This document shows, piece by piece, positions 32,878-40,884 of a stretch of DNA of 64,000 nt. This stretch comes from Polyangiaceae bacterium. Its GTDB lineage: Bacteria; Myxococcota_A; Polyangia; Polyangiales; Polyangiaceae. Location: assembly GCA_020846005.1 (NCBI GenBank), contig JADLEQ010000019.1, positions 1-64,000 of the forward strand. The letters are read 5' to 3'. Each line of letters begins with the position of its first letter. Within the stretch, counting starts at the first letter, position 1. Position numbers and translations under genes: made by a program. The notes under the pieces are model-generated. The model was not told where the DNA came from, searched no databases, and saw only the letters and a list, made by a program, of their open reading frames with translations.

Positions 32878-33756
32878 ATGGCCAGCGAAATCGACCCGTC
32901 CGTCTCGCGCTACATCACCCTCGTCCAGTCCTATCCGCAGCTCGATCGCGAGGATGAGCTCGCCCTCACCCGCGAGTGGATCGCGAGCGGCTCGCCCCGC
33001 GCGGCCGACGCCATCGTTCGGGCGCACCTCCGGTACGTCGTCTCCATCGCGCTCAAGTACCGGCGGTACGGCATCCCGCTGTCGGAGCTGATCGCCGAGG
33101 GCAACTTCGGCATCGTGCACGCGCTGAAGAAGTTCGAGCCCGAGCGAGGGAACCGCTTCGTGACCTACGCGGCTTACTGGATCCGAGCCTACATCCTCAA
33201 CTACATCATCCGGAGCTGGAGCCTGGTCGGGGTCGGCTCCGGCGCGCTGCGCTCGAAGATGTTCTTCAAGCTCCGGCGCGAGCGGGTCCGCGTGGTGAAC
33301 CAGCTCGGCGAGGGCGAGGAGGCCGAGAAGGCGCTCGCCGAACGACTGGGGCTGCCCCGCGAGCAGGTGATGGCGATGCTCCGGCGCCTGGAGGCCCGTG
33401 ACGTGTCGCTCGACACCCGCGTGTACGACGACTCTGCGACGACCCTCGGCGACACCCTCGTCTCGCCCGATGTGGACCAGGAGTCGCAGCTCGCGTCCGA
33501 CGAGCTCGGTGACTACGCGATCGAGGCCGTCCGCGCCGCGGTCGGGCAGCTCGACGCCCGCGAGCGGTTCATCGTCGAGAAGCGCCTGCTCGCCGACGCG
33601 GCCGATGAGCTGTCGCTCGCCGAGATCGGGCGGCGCCTGGGCGTGTCGCGCGAGCGGGCGCGCCAGCTCGAGGCGCGCGCGAAGCGGAAGCTGAAGTCGA
33701 GCATCGTCGAGCTGTCCGACGCGAACGGCGGGTGGCTCCAGGCGCGGGCCGCCTGA
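32878..33756 (+). CDS. rpoH: RNA polymerase sigma factor, RpoH (sigma32) type
   Basis: A 292-residue group 3/4 sigma70-family factor that directs RNA polymerase to stress promoters. It begins MASEIDPSVSRYITLVQSYPQLDREDELALTREW. Region 2 includes AHLRYVVSIALKYRRYGIPLSELIAEGNFGIVHALKKFEPERGNRFVTYAAYWIRAYI. Region 4 ends with the helix-turn-helix LSLAEIGRRLGVSRERARQLEARAKRKLK. The R-Y-G-(I/L)-P-x-x-(D/E)-L-I-x-E-G-N and YWIRA motifs are those of RpoH and its myxobacterial relatives (SigB/SigC type). Myxobacteria have several paralogues, so the exact stimulus is uncertain. The ATG has GGAGG 5 nt upstream. The stop codon lies in the loop of a hairpin that is repeated 38 nt later. Confidence 0.85.
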   Translation: MASEIDPSVSRYITLVQSYPQLDREDELALTREWIASGSPRAADAIVRAHLRYVVSIALKYRRYGIPLSELIAEGNFGIVHALKKFEPERGNRFVTYAAYWIRAYILNYIIRSWSLVGVGSGALRSKMFFKLRRERVRVVNQLGEGEEAEKALAERLGLPREQVMAMLRRLEARDVSLDTRVYDDSATTLGDTLVSPDVDQESQLASDELGDYAIEAVRAAVGQLDARERFIVEKRLLADAADELSLAEIGRRLGVSRERARQLEARAKRKLKSSIVELSDANGGWLQARAA

Positions 33757-33806
33757 GGGCGGCCGGCGAGCTGAACCACGCGCGGGCCGCCTGAGGGCGG
33801 CCGGCG
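33742..33806 (+). repeat. 27-bp direct repeat, each copy a hairpin, at the rpoH 3' end
   Basis: Two exact 27-bp copies (33742-33768 and 33780-33806) separated by 11 nt. Each contains GGCCGCC-TGAG-GGCGGCC, a 7-bp stem with a 4-nt loop. In the first copy the loop contains the TGA stop codon of rpoH. No T-tract follows; the pair may act as a terminator or RNA-stability element before rnpB. Confidence 0.7.
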
Positions 33807-33835
33807 CGGAAACGGCTGCGAGCAGGCGGAAGTGC

Positions 33836-33863
33836 TTGCCAGGGCGTCGGGCCGTGCGAGGAT
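33836..33863 (+). promoter_or_regulatory. predicted rnpB promoter
   Basis: TTGCCA (33836-33841), a 16-nt spacer and GAGGAT (33858-33863). Initiation 4-7 nt downstream coincides with the 5' strand of RNase P helix P1. The preceding CCGTGCG is shared with the tRNA-Leu promoter. Confidence 0.4.
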
Positions 33864-33866
33864 GCG

Positions 33867-34250
33867 GCGGTCCGAGCAGAGCAGGTGATCGCTCGCCCCC
33901 AGGGCGAGAGGAAAGTCCGGGCTCCACAGGGCAGGATGCCGGGTAATCCCCGGTGAGGGTGACCTCGAGGAAAGTGCAACAGAGAGCAGACCGCCCGCGC
34001 GGGCCACGTGCCCCGCGGGCAAGGGTGAAACGGTGGGGCAAGAGCCCACCGCGCGACCGGTGACGATCGCGGCACGGCAAACCCCATCCGGAGCAAGGCC
34101 ACATAGAGGGGCGTTCGAGGGCTGCCCGCCCGAGCCCCAGGGTAGGCCGCACGAGGCCCGCGGTGACGCGAGTCCCAGAGGAATGATCGCCACGCGCCCC
34201 CGAGCGATCGGGGCCGCGACAGAACCCGGCTTACGCGGTGCTCGGGCCGC
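33867..34250 (+). ncRNA. rnpB: RNase P RNA, bacterial type A
   Basis: The catalytic RNA that cleaves 5' leaders from tRNA precursors. Ends are set by the 12-bp P1 helix: GCGGTCCGAGCA (33867-33878) pairs with TGCTCGGGCCGC (34239-34250), allowing one G-U. The near-invariant AGAGGAAAGTCCGGGCTCC follows P4's 5' strand at about 33907. GGGTGAAACGGTGGGGCAAGAGCCCACC, the AGAGGAATGATCGCCAC block and the ACAGAACCCGGCTTAC 3' signature are all present. The length of ~384 nt is typical. It lies 110 nt after rpoH with its own predicted promoter. Reading frames crossing this region on either strand are not genes. Confidence 0.95.
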
Positions 34251-34296
34251 GGCGCGGGGGACCCGATCCCCCGCGGCGCGCTTCACCCAACCGAGT

Positions 34297-35886
34297 TCAC
34301 TGGGCGACGAAGACGAACGGCACGTTGGTGTTGGTCGTCCCGCCGCTCGCCGGGAACTGCCACCCGCGCACGCGACCGACGATGCAGCTCGCGAGGCCTG
34401 GATACCCCTTCGGATCGCCGCTCGAGCTGACGCTCTGCACGCTTCCCGTCGGCCCGATCGCGATCGAGACGGAGACACGCGCCGAGGACGCTGCGTCCGA
34501 CGCGCGGGCCGCCAGCGCCGGCTGCCAGCAGCTGCGCTGCACGCTCGTCCGGTAGCGAGCGACGGTGCTGCTGATTTGGGCGCTGTCGAGCTGCCCGCCG
34601 CCGCCCGCGGCGCTGCTCGGCCCCTCGCCGGCCGGACCGAGCGGACGCGGCCCCGTGCCGCCCGGGTCCAGGCCTCCGAGGTTCAAGCCGGACTTCGGCG
34701 GGTCGCCGGGCTTGTCGCCCGTGGTCTTCGCTGGCAACGGGCCGCCGCCGCGGGCGACCTTCTGGCCGGGATCGCTGGCCGACGCCGCCGGGAGGGTGTC
34801 CCCACCGGACGCCGTGGCGGCGGGAGTCCCAGGCTGCCCGGGGCCCGCCACCTCGACATACTTGATGATGGGCTCCTTCGGAGAGTCCTTGAAGACCACG
34901 AACCCGATCGTGAGCCCGAACAGCAGCGCCATACCGACGGCGACCCAGGCCCACGCCGGAGAGCGCCCGCGCTGCGGCAACCCGGCGAAGTCGTCGGTGT
35001 CGCTCACCACGGCGGCGCCGGTCGTGGGCGCGAGCACCGCCGGCGATGCGAGCGCCGCGCCGTTGGACCCGTTGGCGCCGAGCGCCGCCACCGGCGAGCT
35101 CGGGAGCGCCTCGTCGATCACCGCCATGAGCTCCGGGAAGGAGCGCAGCGGCTTCCACTCATCGAACCCGGGCCGCCACACGAGGCTCTCGGGCGTGATG
35201 GCGCCGACGGCGGCCTTGGAGCGGATCTCGCTCAGGCGGAGCGGCCCCACGGGCACGCCGTTGATGCCGACGTGCCAGTCCTCGAAGCTCGTGGCGAGCA
35301 CGCTGTCTCGGGCTGGCGCCGGCGTGCCGAGCCGCTCGCTCGCCGGCGCCGCGAGCATGGCGGAGAGCGCGCCGGCGAGAGCGCCGCCCCCGACGAACTG
35401 CGTCCGCGCCTCGTCCGTGTCGTCGTAGGTCGCCGCGGCCGGTGACGAACGCTCCGGCGCGGCGGGCGCGGCCGGGCGAGCAGGTGAAGGCTGCGCGGCG
35501 ACAGGCGCCGCCGGGATCGGCCGCGCAGGCGGGGCGGGGCGGGCTGGGGGCGGCGCGCTGGGCCGACTTCCGAGGGGCGCGCGCGGCGGCGGAGCGCCGG
35601 GCCGACTCCCGAGCGGAGCACGGGGCGGCGGCGCGGCCGCCCTCGCCGGCGCTGGCGACTTCGCCTGCGCGGCGCGCGCGGCGGGCGCAGGAGACGGCGC
35701 CGGCTCGGCGGCGGGCGGGGGCACCGACGCCGCCTCGCCCTCGGCTGCGTCGCCGGTCGCCGCGGCCGGCTTCGAGATCTGGATGTCGAAACCGCACTTG
35801 CGGCACTTCATCCGTACCGAGCGGCCCGACACCTTCTCATCGGCGATCTGGTACTTCGCCTTGCAGCTAGGGCAGATGAACTTCAT
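34297..35886 (-). CDS. GltJ/AgmX-like zinc-ribbon, GYF and TonB-like protein
   Basis: A 529-residue single-span membrane protein. Residues 1-40 are a zinc ribbon (CPSC at 5-8, CRKC at 28-31). A ~150-residue Pro/Ala linker follows. A GYF_2 domain lies at about 230-285 (WHVGINGVPVGPLRLSEIRSKAAVGAITPESLVWRPGFDEWKPL), then a transmembrane helix (WAWVAVGMALLFGLTIGFVVF). The last ~100 residues form a TonB/AgmX-like periplasmic domain (VSVSIAIGPTGSVQSV, WQFPASGGTTNTNVPFVF). This is the layout of Myxococcus GltJ, whose zinc ribbon and GYF domain bind MglA in the gliding motor. The rest of a glt cluster is not seen here, so it may be an orphan paralogue with another envelope role. The ATG at 35886 is fixed by the zinc ribbon. 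Confidence 0.8.
   Translation of the reverse strand: MKFICPSCKAKYQIADEKVSGRSVRMKCRKCGFDIQISKPAAATGDAAEGEAASVPPPAAEPAPSPAPAARAAQAKSPAPARAAAPPPRAPLGSRPGAPPPRAPLGSRPSAPPPARPAPPARPIPAAPVAAQPSPARPAAPAAPERSSPAAATYDDTDEARTQFVGGGALAGALSAMLAAPASERLGTPAPARDSVLATSFEDWHVGINGVPVGPLRLSEIRSKAAVGAITPESLVWRPGFDEWKPLRSFPELMAVIDEALPSSPVAALGANGSNGAALASPAVLAPTTGAAVVSDTDDFAGLPQRGRSPAWAWVAVGMALLFGLTIGFVVFKDSPKEPIIKYVEVAGPGQPGTPAATASGGDTLPAASASDPGQKVARGGGPLPAKTTGDKPGDPPKSGLNLGGLDPGGTGPRPLGPAGEGPSSAAGGGGQLDSAQISSTVARYRTSVQRSCWQPALAARASDAASSARVSVSIAIGPTGSVQSVSSSGDPKGYPGLASCIVGRVRGWQFPASGGTTNTNVPFVFVAQ
35531..35550 (+). repeat. G-run cluster in the GltJ-like linker
   Basis: GGGG, GGGG, GGG and GGGGG runs within 20 nt on the plus strand, complementary to the Pro-rich coding strand. 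It is a second quadruplex-forming candidate in a Pro-rich linker. Confidence 0.5.
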
Positions 35887-36134
35887 CAGGCGGGGCCGTC
35901 GCAGCGGGGCCGCCGCAGCATAGCGCGATGCCCCCTCGATCGCGAAGCGACTTTCCGAGGGCGCCGCCGACACGCGCCGGCTCTCGGCCGGGGGGGGACC
36001 CGCGGGGGCTCGGAGGCGTTGGCCGCGGCCGAGAGGGCCCGCCGCCCCCAGGGCGCGTGGCCGGGTCCGCGGCGGTGCGACCGCGCCCCCCGACGACGGC
36101 GCGACCGCACGTCCGGGGGCGGAGAGGGCGACCG

Positions 36135-37649
36135 TCAGAGCAGGTCGAGCAGGTGCTGCCGGATCGACTGCCGGGTCTCGTCGTCCGGCGCCAGCTTGAG
36201 GGCGCGCTCCCAGGCCTCGGCCGCCTTGTTCCGGAAGCCGGCCTTCTGGTACAGGATGGCGAGGTTCTTCACCGCTGGGAAATGGCCGGAGTTGATCTCG
36301 ACGGCGGTCTCGAGTTCGCGGATGGCCTCGAACACCTGGCCCTTCTTGCCGTAGAGCAGCCCCAGGTGGAAGTGGAGGCGGTACGCGAGCGGATCGATCC
36401 CGATCCCGCGCTGCAGGTGCCCGACGGCCTCGTCGATGCGCCCGGCCTTGTACGCCGCGACGCCGGCGTTGAGCGCAGCTTCGGCGTCACCCGAGACGTC
36501 CGCGGCAGCGGACTCCGGCGCGGCCGCTGCGACGCCGCTCGCCAGGCATGCCTCGACGGCCTGGAGCACCTCCGCGATCTTGAAGGGCTTCTCGATGTAG
36601 TGGTCGACCCCGCAGCTCTGCTTGAGGTCCTCGGCGTAGCGCCAGCCACGATAGACGGCGCTCACCATGATGATCGGCGTCTTCCCGTAGCGCTGGCTGC
36701 CCTTGATGCGACGCGCGATGTCGAACCCGTGCACCTCGGGGAGCATCGCGTCGAGCACGATCAGATCGGGCGAGTGCTCCTTCACCATCCGTAGCGCGAG
36801 CATCCCGCGGTCCGCCTCCAGCACGCGGTGCCCGCGCGAGGTGAGCAGGCGCTTCAGCATGCGGCGGATATCGGGCTCGTCGTCGACCACCAGGATGGTG
36901 CGACCCGTCGTCGCCGTGGGCGACGACGAAGCCCCGGCCCCGGAGAGATCCGACACCACGCTGAGCTCACGCGAGGTGTCGCCGAAATCGGAGTCCTCGA
37001 CCTCGTCGGCCCGCGACACCCGGCCCACCGCGTCGTCGACGACGACGCCGGGCTCCTCCAGCGGCCGCGCGTCGGCGACCGGCGCCTCAGCGGGCTCCGC
37101 GCCGGCAGGCGCCGTAGAGGCGCCCCCCTCCTCGCCCTCGCCCTCGACGGCGAGCCCGACCTTTCGCAGCACCTCGGGCGGGCAGCGCGGACCGACGAAG
37201 TACGCCTCCCCGCGCACCTTCAGCGCGTACGCGGCCTCGATCACCGCCTCGAGCGCGGCCTCGAGCGCGATGTACGGGTACACCTTCTTACCGGTGACGA
37301 ACTCGAGCTCGTCGATCACCTTCGTCTCGCGCGGGTTGGCCATCGCGAGGAAGAGCCGGTCGTCCCGCACCAGGACGGGCAAGATCAGGTGCTTCTCGGC
37401 GATCTCGCGCGGGAGCAGATCGAGGTCCTCGAGCCGGAGACAGAGCTGGGACAGGTCGATCCCGGGGATCCCGTGCTGCTCCGACAACGCCTTCAGCGCG
37501 GCGACGTCGGTGATCGCCCCTTGCTCCGCCAGCCGCGAGGCGAGCCGACCACCGCCCTTCTCGCCGAGCGCGCGCTCGAGCTGCTCGGCCGTCAGAGCGC
37601 GCTGCTGGAGCAAGATGCGGCCGAGCTGCTTCTTGGGTGCGTCGGTCAT
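36135..37649 (-). CDS. MshEN-receiver-TPR regulatory protein
   Basis: A 504-residue cytoplasmic protein with three modules. Residues 1-~150 match the type II secretion ATPase N-terminal/MshEN domain (QLGRILLQQRALTAEQLERAL, then DLLPREIAEKHLILPVLVRDDRLFLAMANPRE). Some members of this domain family bind c-di-GMP. An acidic linker precedes a response-regulator receiver at ~255-375 (ILVVDDEPDIRRMLKRLL; phospho-acceptor Asp in DLIVLDAMLPEVHGFD; MVSA; conserved Lys in YIEKPF). The C-terminus has TPR units (AYRLHFHLGLLYGKKGQ, FPAVKNLAILYQKAGFRNKAAEAWERALKLAPDD). It probably links second-messenger and phosphorelay signals to protein partners. No kinase is adjacent. A predicted promoter lies just upstream, and GAGGA precedes the ATG. 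Confidence 0.8.
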   Translation of the reverse strand: MTDAPKKQLGRILLQQRALTAEQLERALGEKGGGRLASRLAEQGAITDVAALKALSEQHGIPGIDLSQLCLRLEDLDLLPREIAEKHLILPVLVRDDRLFLAMANPRETKVIDELEFVTGKKVYPYIALEAALEAVIEAAYALKVRGEAYFVGPRCPPEVLRKVGLAVEGEGEEGGASTAPAGAEPAEAPVADARPLEEPGVVVDDAVGRVSRADEVEDSDFGDTSRELSVVSDLSGAGASSSPTATTGRTILVVDDEPDIRRMLKRLLTSRGHRVLEADRGMLALRMVKEHSPDLIVLDAMLPEVHGFDIARRIKGSQRYGKTPIIMVSAVYRGWRYAEDLKQSCGVDHYIEKPFKIAEVLQAVEACLASGVAAAAPESAAADVSGDAEAALNAGVAAYKAGRIDEAVGHLQRGIGIDPLAYRLHFHLGLLYGKKGQVFEAIRELETAVEINSGHFPAVKNLAILYQKAGFRNKAAEAWERALKLAPDDETRQSIRQHLLDLL

Positions 37650-37665
37650 CGTGCTGTCCTCGGCC

Positions 37666-37694
37666 AGTATCCCACGCGTCGCCGCCCGCTCCAA
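37666..37694 (-). promoter_or_regulatory. predicted promoter of the MshEN-REC-TPR gene
   Basis: On the minus strand, TTGGAG (37689-37694), a 17-nt spacer and GATACT (37666-37671). The ATG is at 37649 with GAGGA just upstream, giving a very short leader. Confidence 0.45.
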
Positions 37695-37715
37695 ACGGCG
37701 GCTCGTGGCGCCGCG

Positions 37716-39719
37716 TCAAGGGGCATCCGGGAATGTGCACGGACCGGAGCAGGTCGCCTCGACGCGACCGGTGCGGAGGAAGGTGTCCGTCTGCAGCTGG
37801 TTCTCCGAGAGCTTCCGGATGTCGCCGTGGACGTCGTTGTCCCCGACCGGCGTCTCGTTCGTCTCGGGGGGCGGCGTGCGCTGCAGGTCCCAGTAGACCA
37901 TGGCGAGATCCCCTCCCCCCGGGGTGGTCTCGAGGCCCCACACCTCGCGCGCGGAGGGCACGAGCAGCGGTGTCCCCAGCGTCCTCGCCTGGATCTCGGA
38001 GCCGAGGTTCGGCACCTGCGAGTCGCCGACGGCGATCTGGAAGAGCAGCGCCTTGCGCGGGACGCCGGGCAGCGGATCGTGGGTCCCTTGCGCCCACGCA
38101 GTGCCCGCGCCCTCCGCGTGGTCGAACAGGGCCTGCCAGAGCGCCAGCACGACCTGCTGGTCCACGCGGTCCGGATAACCGTTGCGGATGGCGGGGAAGA
38201 ACTCGTTCCAGTTCACGCTCCGCTGCACGAACAGGCTGAAGCCCGAGCCCCCCACCTGGAGCACCCCGCGCGCGACGTCCGGAGAATACCCGAGGAAGCT
38301 CGCGCCGAAGATGCCCCCCTGGGAGATGCCGTAGTACTGCGTGGCGAGGGAAGGATCGTGGGCGCTCCGCGTCCCACCCGGCGTGTCCACGAACGTGCGC
38401 GGATCGGCCAGGATGGCGCGCGCCGCGCGCACGAGCACCAGGGTGTTCACGAGCGCCTGCTGCATCCGATCGGTGAGCCACGGCAGCTTGCTCACGTCCT
38501 TGATCGCGTCGAGCGCCGCCGCGTTCGATCCGACGCCCGCGGCCTCCGCCTCGGAGAGCCCGATGAAGTCCGTCCCGATGCACACCCACTGCTTGTCGTT
38601 GCAGAACTGCCGTACGTGCCCGCTGAAGCCGTCGAGCGCGCTGCCGAGCAGCCCGTGGCCGTAGATGAGCAGCGGCATCGCGGGGGAGGTGGCGGCGCTG
38701 GCCGGAATGATGAGATCGAACGGGAATTGTCCTGGGCCGCGCGCCTGGGGCGTCCCGTCGACGTCGCGCTGCAGCACGGCCTCGGGCTCGGTCCGCGAGT
38801 CCGTGGTGAGGAAGCTCGTGACCGTGTACGTGCCGCGGACGCGCTTCCACACCTCCGGGCGCGGCGCGTCCTCCACCGTCTCGATGACGTACCCGGTGCC
38901 GGACTCCCCCGCCGCGGCGAGCGCGACGTCCCGCATCGCGAGGACGGGCGCCGTGATGGCGGCCAGGCTCGCGGTGCGGAACGTCCAGGCGAGGAGGAGG
39001 TCGTCCCGGCCGACGCCAAACGGAGCGAACGCGTCGGCCGCTTCTCGCGCGTCGGCGAGCGCGGCGCGCACGGCGGGGTCGCTGCTCTCGGCGCCACGGA
39101 GCGCCTGCTGGAAGCCTTCGGGCGACGTGGGCTCGCCCCCGCCCAGCGCCCGCACGCGCCGGGTGACCGCGACGGCGTAGCGCGCTCCCGGCGTCAGGTG
39201 GCGGGCTGGACGGATCATCATCGGCTGCCGCTCGTCGTCGACGATGTCGGCCGACATGTCGAGCTCGGCGAAGTGCGGCAGGAGCTCCCCGGTGTCGAAC
39301 TCGAGCAAGAGCGTCGCGCTGGTGCCGCTCTGGCTCGCCGGGAGGTCGCGCTGGGACGGCAGCGAAGCGACGTCGAGCCGCTCCGGGAACCAGGCGACGA
39401 TGGGTGTGGCGGGCGAGAAGCCGTCGAGGCGATTCCACGGGCCCACCTCGAGCGGTCCCCCCGCCGCCGAGGCCGGCATGCCCTCGGGTGCCAGCGCGAC
39501 GCGATACCCGGTGGCCGTAGTCGGATCCTCGCGGAGCGCGTGGGCCGAGGGCCACGGCACGGAGCAGGCCCCGGCGGATCGGAGCGGGTGACACGCCGCT
39601 GGCAGGCCGTCGGCGGGCGGCGCGTAGGCTGGCGCGGGCGCGGCGCCGTCCTCTCCACCGCCACACGCGACCGATAGGACGAGGAGCGCGCCAGGGGCGA
39701 GCCGGGATCCGATGCGCAT
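37716..39719 (-). CDS. large alpha/beta-hydrolase-fold lipoprotein
   Basis: A 667-residue lipoprotein (MRIGSRLAPGALLVLSVACGGG). The N-terminal third contains FPERLDVASLPSQRDLPASQSGT and ARYAVAVTRRVRAL, a beta-rich region seen in bacterial Ig-like lipase/esterase proteins of myxobacteria. The C-terminal half is an alpha/beta hydrolase: oxyanion strand LLIYGHGLLGS, nucleophile elbow GISQGGIFG and late acidic/His candidates (GDNDVHGD). I infer a surface esterase or lipase; the substrate is unknown. Two Cys near the end (CSGPC) may form a disulfide. The ATG at 39719 is chosen because the signal peptide begins there. Confidence 0.7.
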   Translation of the reverse strand: MRIGSRLAPGALLVLSVACGGGEDGAAPAPAYAPPADGLPAACHPLRSAGACSVPWPSAHALREDPTTATGYRVALAPEGMPASAAGGPLEVGPWNRLDGFSPATPIVAWFPERLDVASLPSQRDLPASQSGTSATLLLEFDTGELLPHFAELDMSADIVDDERQPMMIRPARHLTPGARYAVAVTRRVRALGGGEPTSPEGFQQALRGAESSDPAVRAALADAREAADAFAPFGVGRDDLLLAWTFRTASLAAITAPVLAMRDVALAAAGESGTGYVIETVEDAPRPEVWKRVRGTYTVTSFLTTDSRTEPEAVLQRDVDGTPQARGPGQFPFDLIIPASAATSPAMPLLIYGHGLLGSALDGFSGHVRQFCNDKQWVCIGTDFIGLSEAEAAGVGSNAAALDAIKDVSKLPWLTDRMQQALVNTLVLVRAARAILADPRTFVDTPGGTRSAHDPSLATQYYGISQGGIFGASFLGYSPDVARGVLQVGGSGFSLFVQRSVNWNEFFPAIRNGYPDRVDQQVVLALWQALFDHAEGAGTAWAQGTHDPLPGVPRKALLFQIAVGDSQVPNLGSEIQARTLGTPLLVPSAREVWGLETTPGGGDLAMVYWDLQRTPPPETNETPVGDNDVHGDIRKLSENQLQTDTFLRTGRVEATCSGPCTFPDAP

Positions 39720-39765
39720 GCGCCCATCGTGCCGAAGCCGCGAGCCGCGCACAAGCGGCAGCCGG

Positions 39766-40884
39766 CTAGGCGTCCAGCGGCGCGGGCCCCCGCTCGTCGC
39801 CGAGGCGGGAGCGCGCCCAGCCCTCGACCTCGCCCGCCACGATGGCCGCACGCCCCTCGCGGACCAGCTCCTGGTAGTGGTGGAGGTTGTGCAGCGTGAG
39901 GAGCCGGTGCGCGAGGATCTCGCCCGCCTGGAACAGGTGGCGAAGGTAGGCGCGGCCGAAGCCCCCGGCGCACGCCGGGCAGCCGCACCCGGGCTCGATG
40001 GGCGAGGGATCGTCCTTGTAGCGGGCGTTCTTGATCACCAGCCGCCCGCCGCGGACGAACGCCTGCCCGTTGCGCGCGTTCCGAGTCGGCATCACGCAAT
40101 CGAACAGATCGACGCCGCAGCAGATCGCGCGGACCAGATCGCTTGGTGTCCCTACCCCCATGAGGTACCTGGGCCGCGCGGCGTCGACGTTGGGGACGAC
40201 GGCGGCGAGCGTCTCGTGCATGCGGGCGGGCGCCTCACCGACGCTGAAGCCGCCGAGCGCCAGGCCGTCGAGCGGGAGCGCCGCGAGCTCCGCCGCGTGG
40301 CGCAACCGGAGCTCCACGTCGGTGCCGCCCTGAACGATCCCGTAGAGCACCTGGCCGTCCGGACGCGCCGCCAGGCTGCGCTTCGCCCAGGCGGTGGTGC
40401 GCTCGAGGGCGCGCTCGACGTCACGCCGCGGCGCGCCTGCGGGGGGGCACACGTCGAGCTGAAGCGCGATGTCCGTGCCGAGGAGCACCTGGACGCGCAG
40501 GCTCTCCTCCGGCGTGAGCAGCCGACGCGAGCCGTCCAGGTGGGACGACAGCTCGAAGCCGTCCGGGGTCTCGCGAAAGCGCTGCGCGATGGAGTAGGCC
40601 TGGAACCCTCCGGAGTCGGTGGCGATCGCGTGCGGCCACCGGGCGAATGAATGGAGCCCCCCGTGCGCGTGTACGATCTCCGGGCCCGGGCGGAGCCACA
40701 GGTGGTACGTGTTCATGATGACGAGCCGGGCGCCCGTGCCGGCGACCTCGGCCGGCGAGAGCGCCTTCACCGACGCCTGCGTCGCGACCGGCATGAACGC
40801 TGGCGTGTCCACCTCGCCGTGCCGCGTCGTGAGGGTCCCGGCGCGAGCGTGGCCGGAGGTAGCGACGACCCGGAAGTGGCTCAC
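39766..40884 (-). CDS. tgt: queuine tRNA-ribosyltransferase
   Basis: A 372-residue TIM-barrel transglycosylase that exchanges guanine 34 for preQ1 in tRNAs with GUN anticodons. Conserved blocks: GHARAGTLTTRHGEVDTPAFMPVAT, NTYHLWLRPG, ATDSGGFQ (catalytic Asp), LYGIVQGG, GGFSVGE, LMGVGTP, the nucleophile Asp in GVDLFDCVMPTRNARNG, and the zinc ligands in CGCPAC plus His (LHNLHHYQ). The GTG start at 40884 overlaps the queA stop as GTGA, so the two tRNA-modification genes are coupled. Confidence 0.96.
   Translation of the reverse strand: MSHFRVVATSGHARAGTLTTRHGEVDTPAFMPVATQASVKALSPAEVAGTGARLVIMNTYHLWLRPGPEIVHAHGGLHSFARWPHAIATDSGGFQAYSIAQRFRETPDGFELSSHLDGSRRLLTPEESLRVQVLLGTDIALQLDVCPPAGAPRRDVERALERTTAWAKRSLAARPDGQVLYGIVQGGTDVELRLRHAAELAALPLDGLALGGFSVGEAPARMHETLAAVVPNVDAARPRYLMGVGTPSDLVRAICCGVDLFDCVMPTRNARNGQAFVRGGRLVIKNARYKDDPSPIEPGCGCPACAGGFGRAYLRHLFQAGEILAHRLLTLHNLHHYQELVREGRAAIVAGEVEGWARSRLGDERGPAPLDA

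Noticed and set aside
33569-34478. Several frames crossing 33.8-34.3 kb on both strands
   Set aside because: The region encodes RNase P RNA with its conserved sequence blocks and P1 helix; overlapping protein frames are accidental.
36828-39677. 949-codon plus-strand frame opposite the MshEN regulator and hydrolase
   Set aside because: Composition typical of antisense shadow (Arg/Glu/His-rich), with no conserved block.
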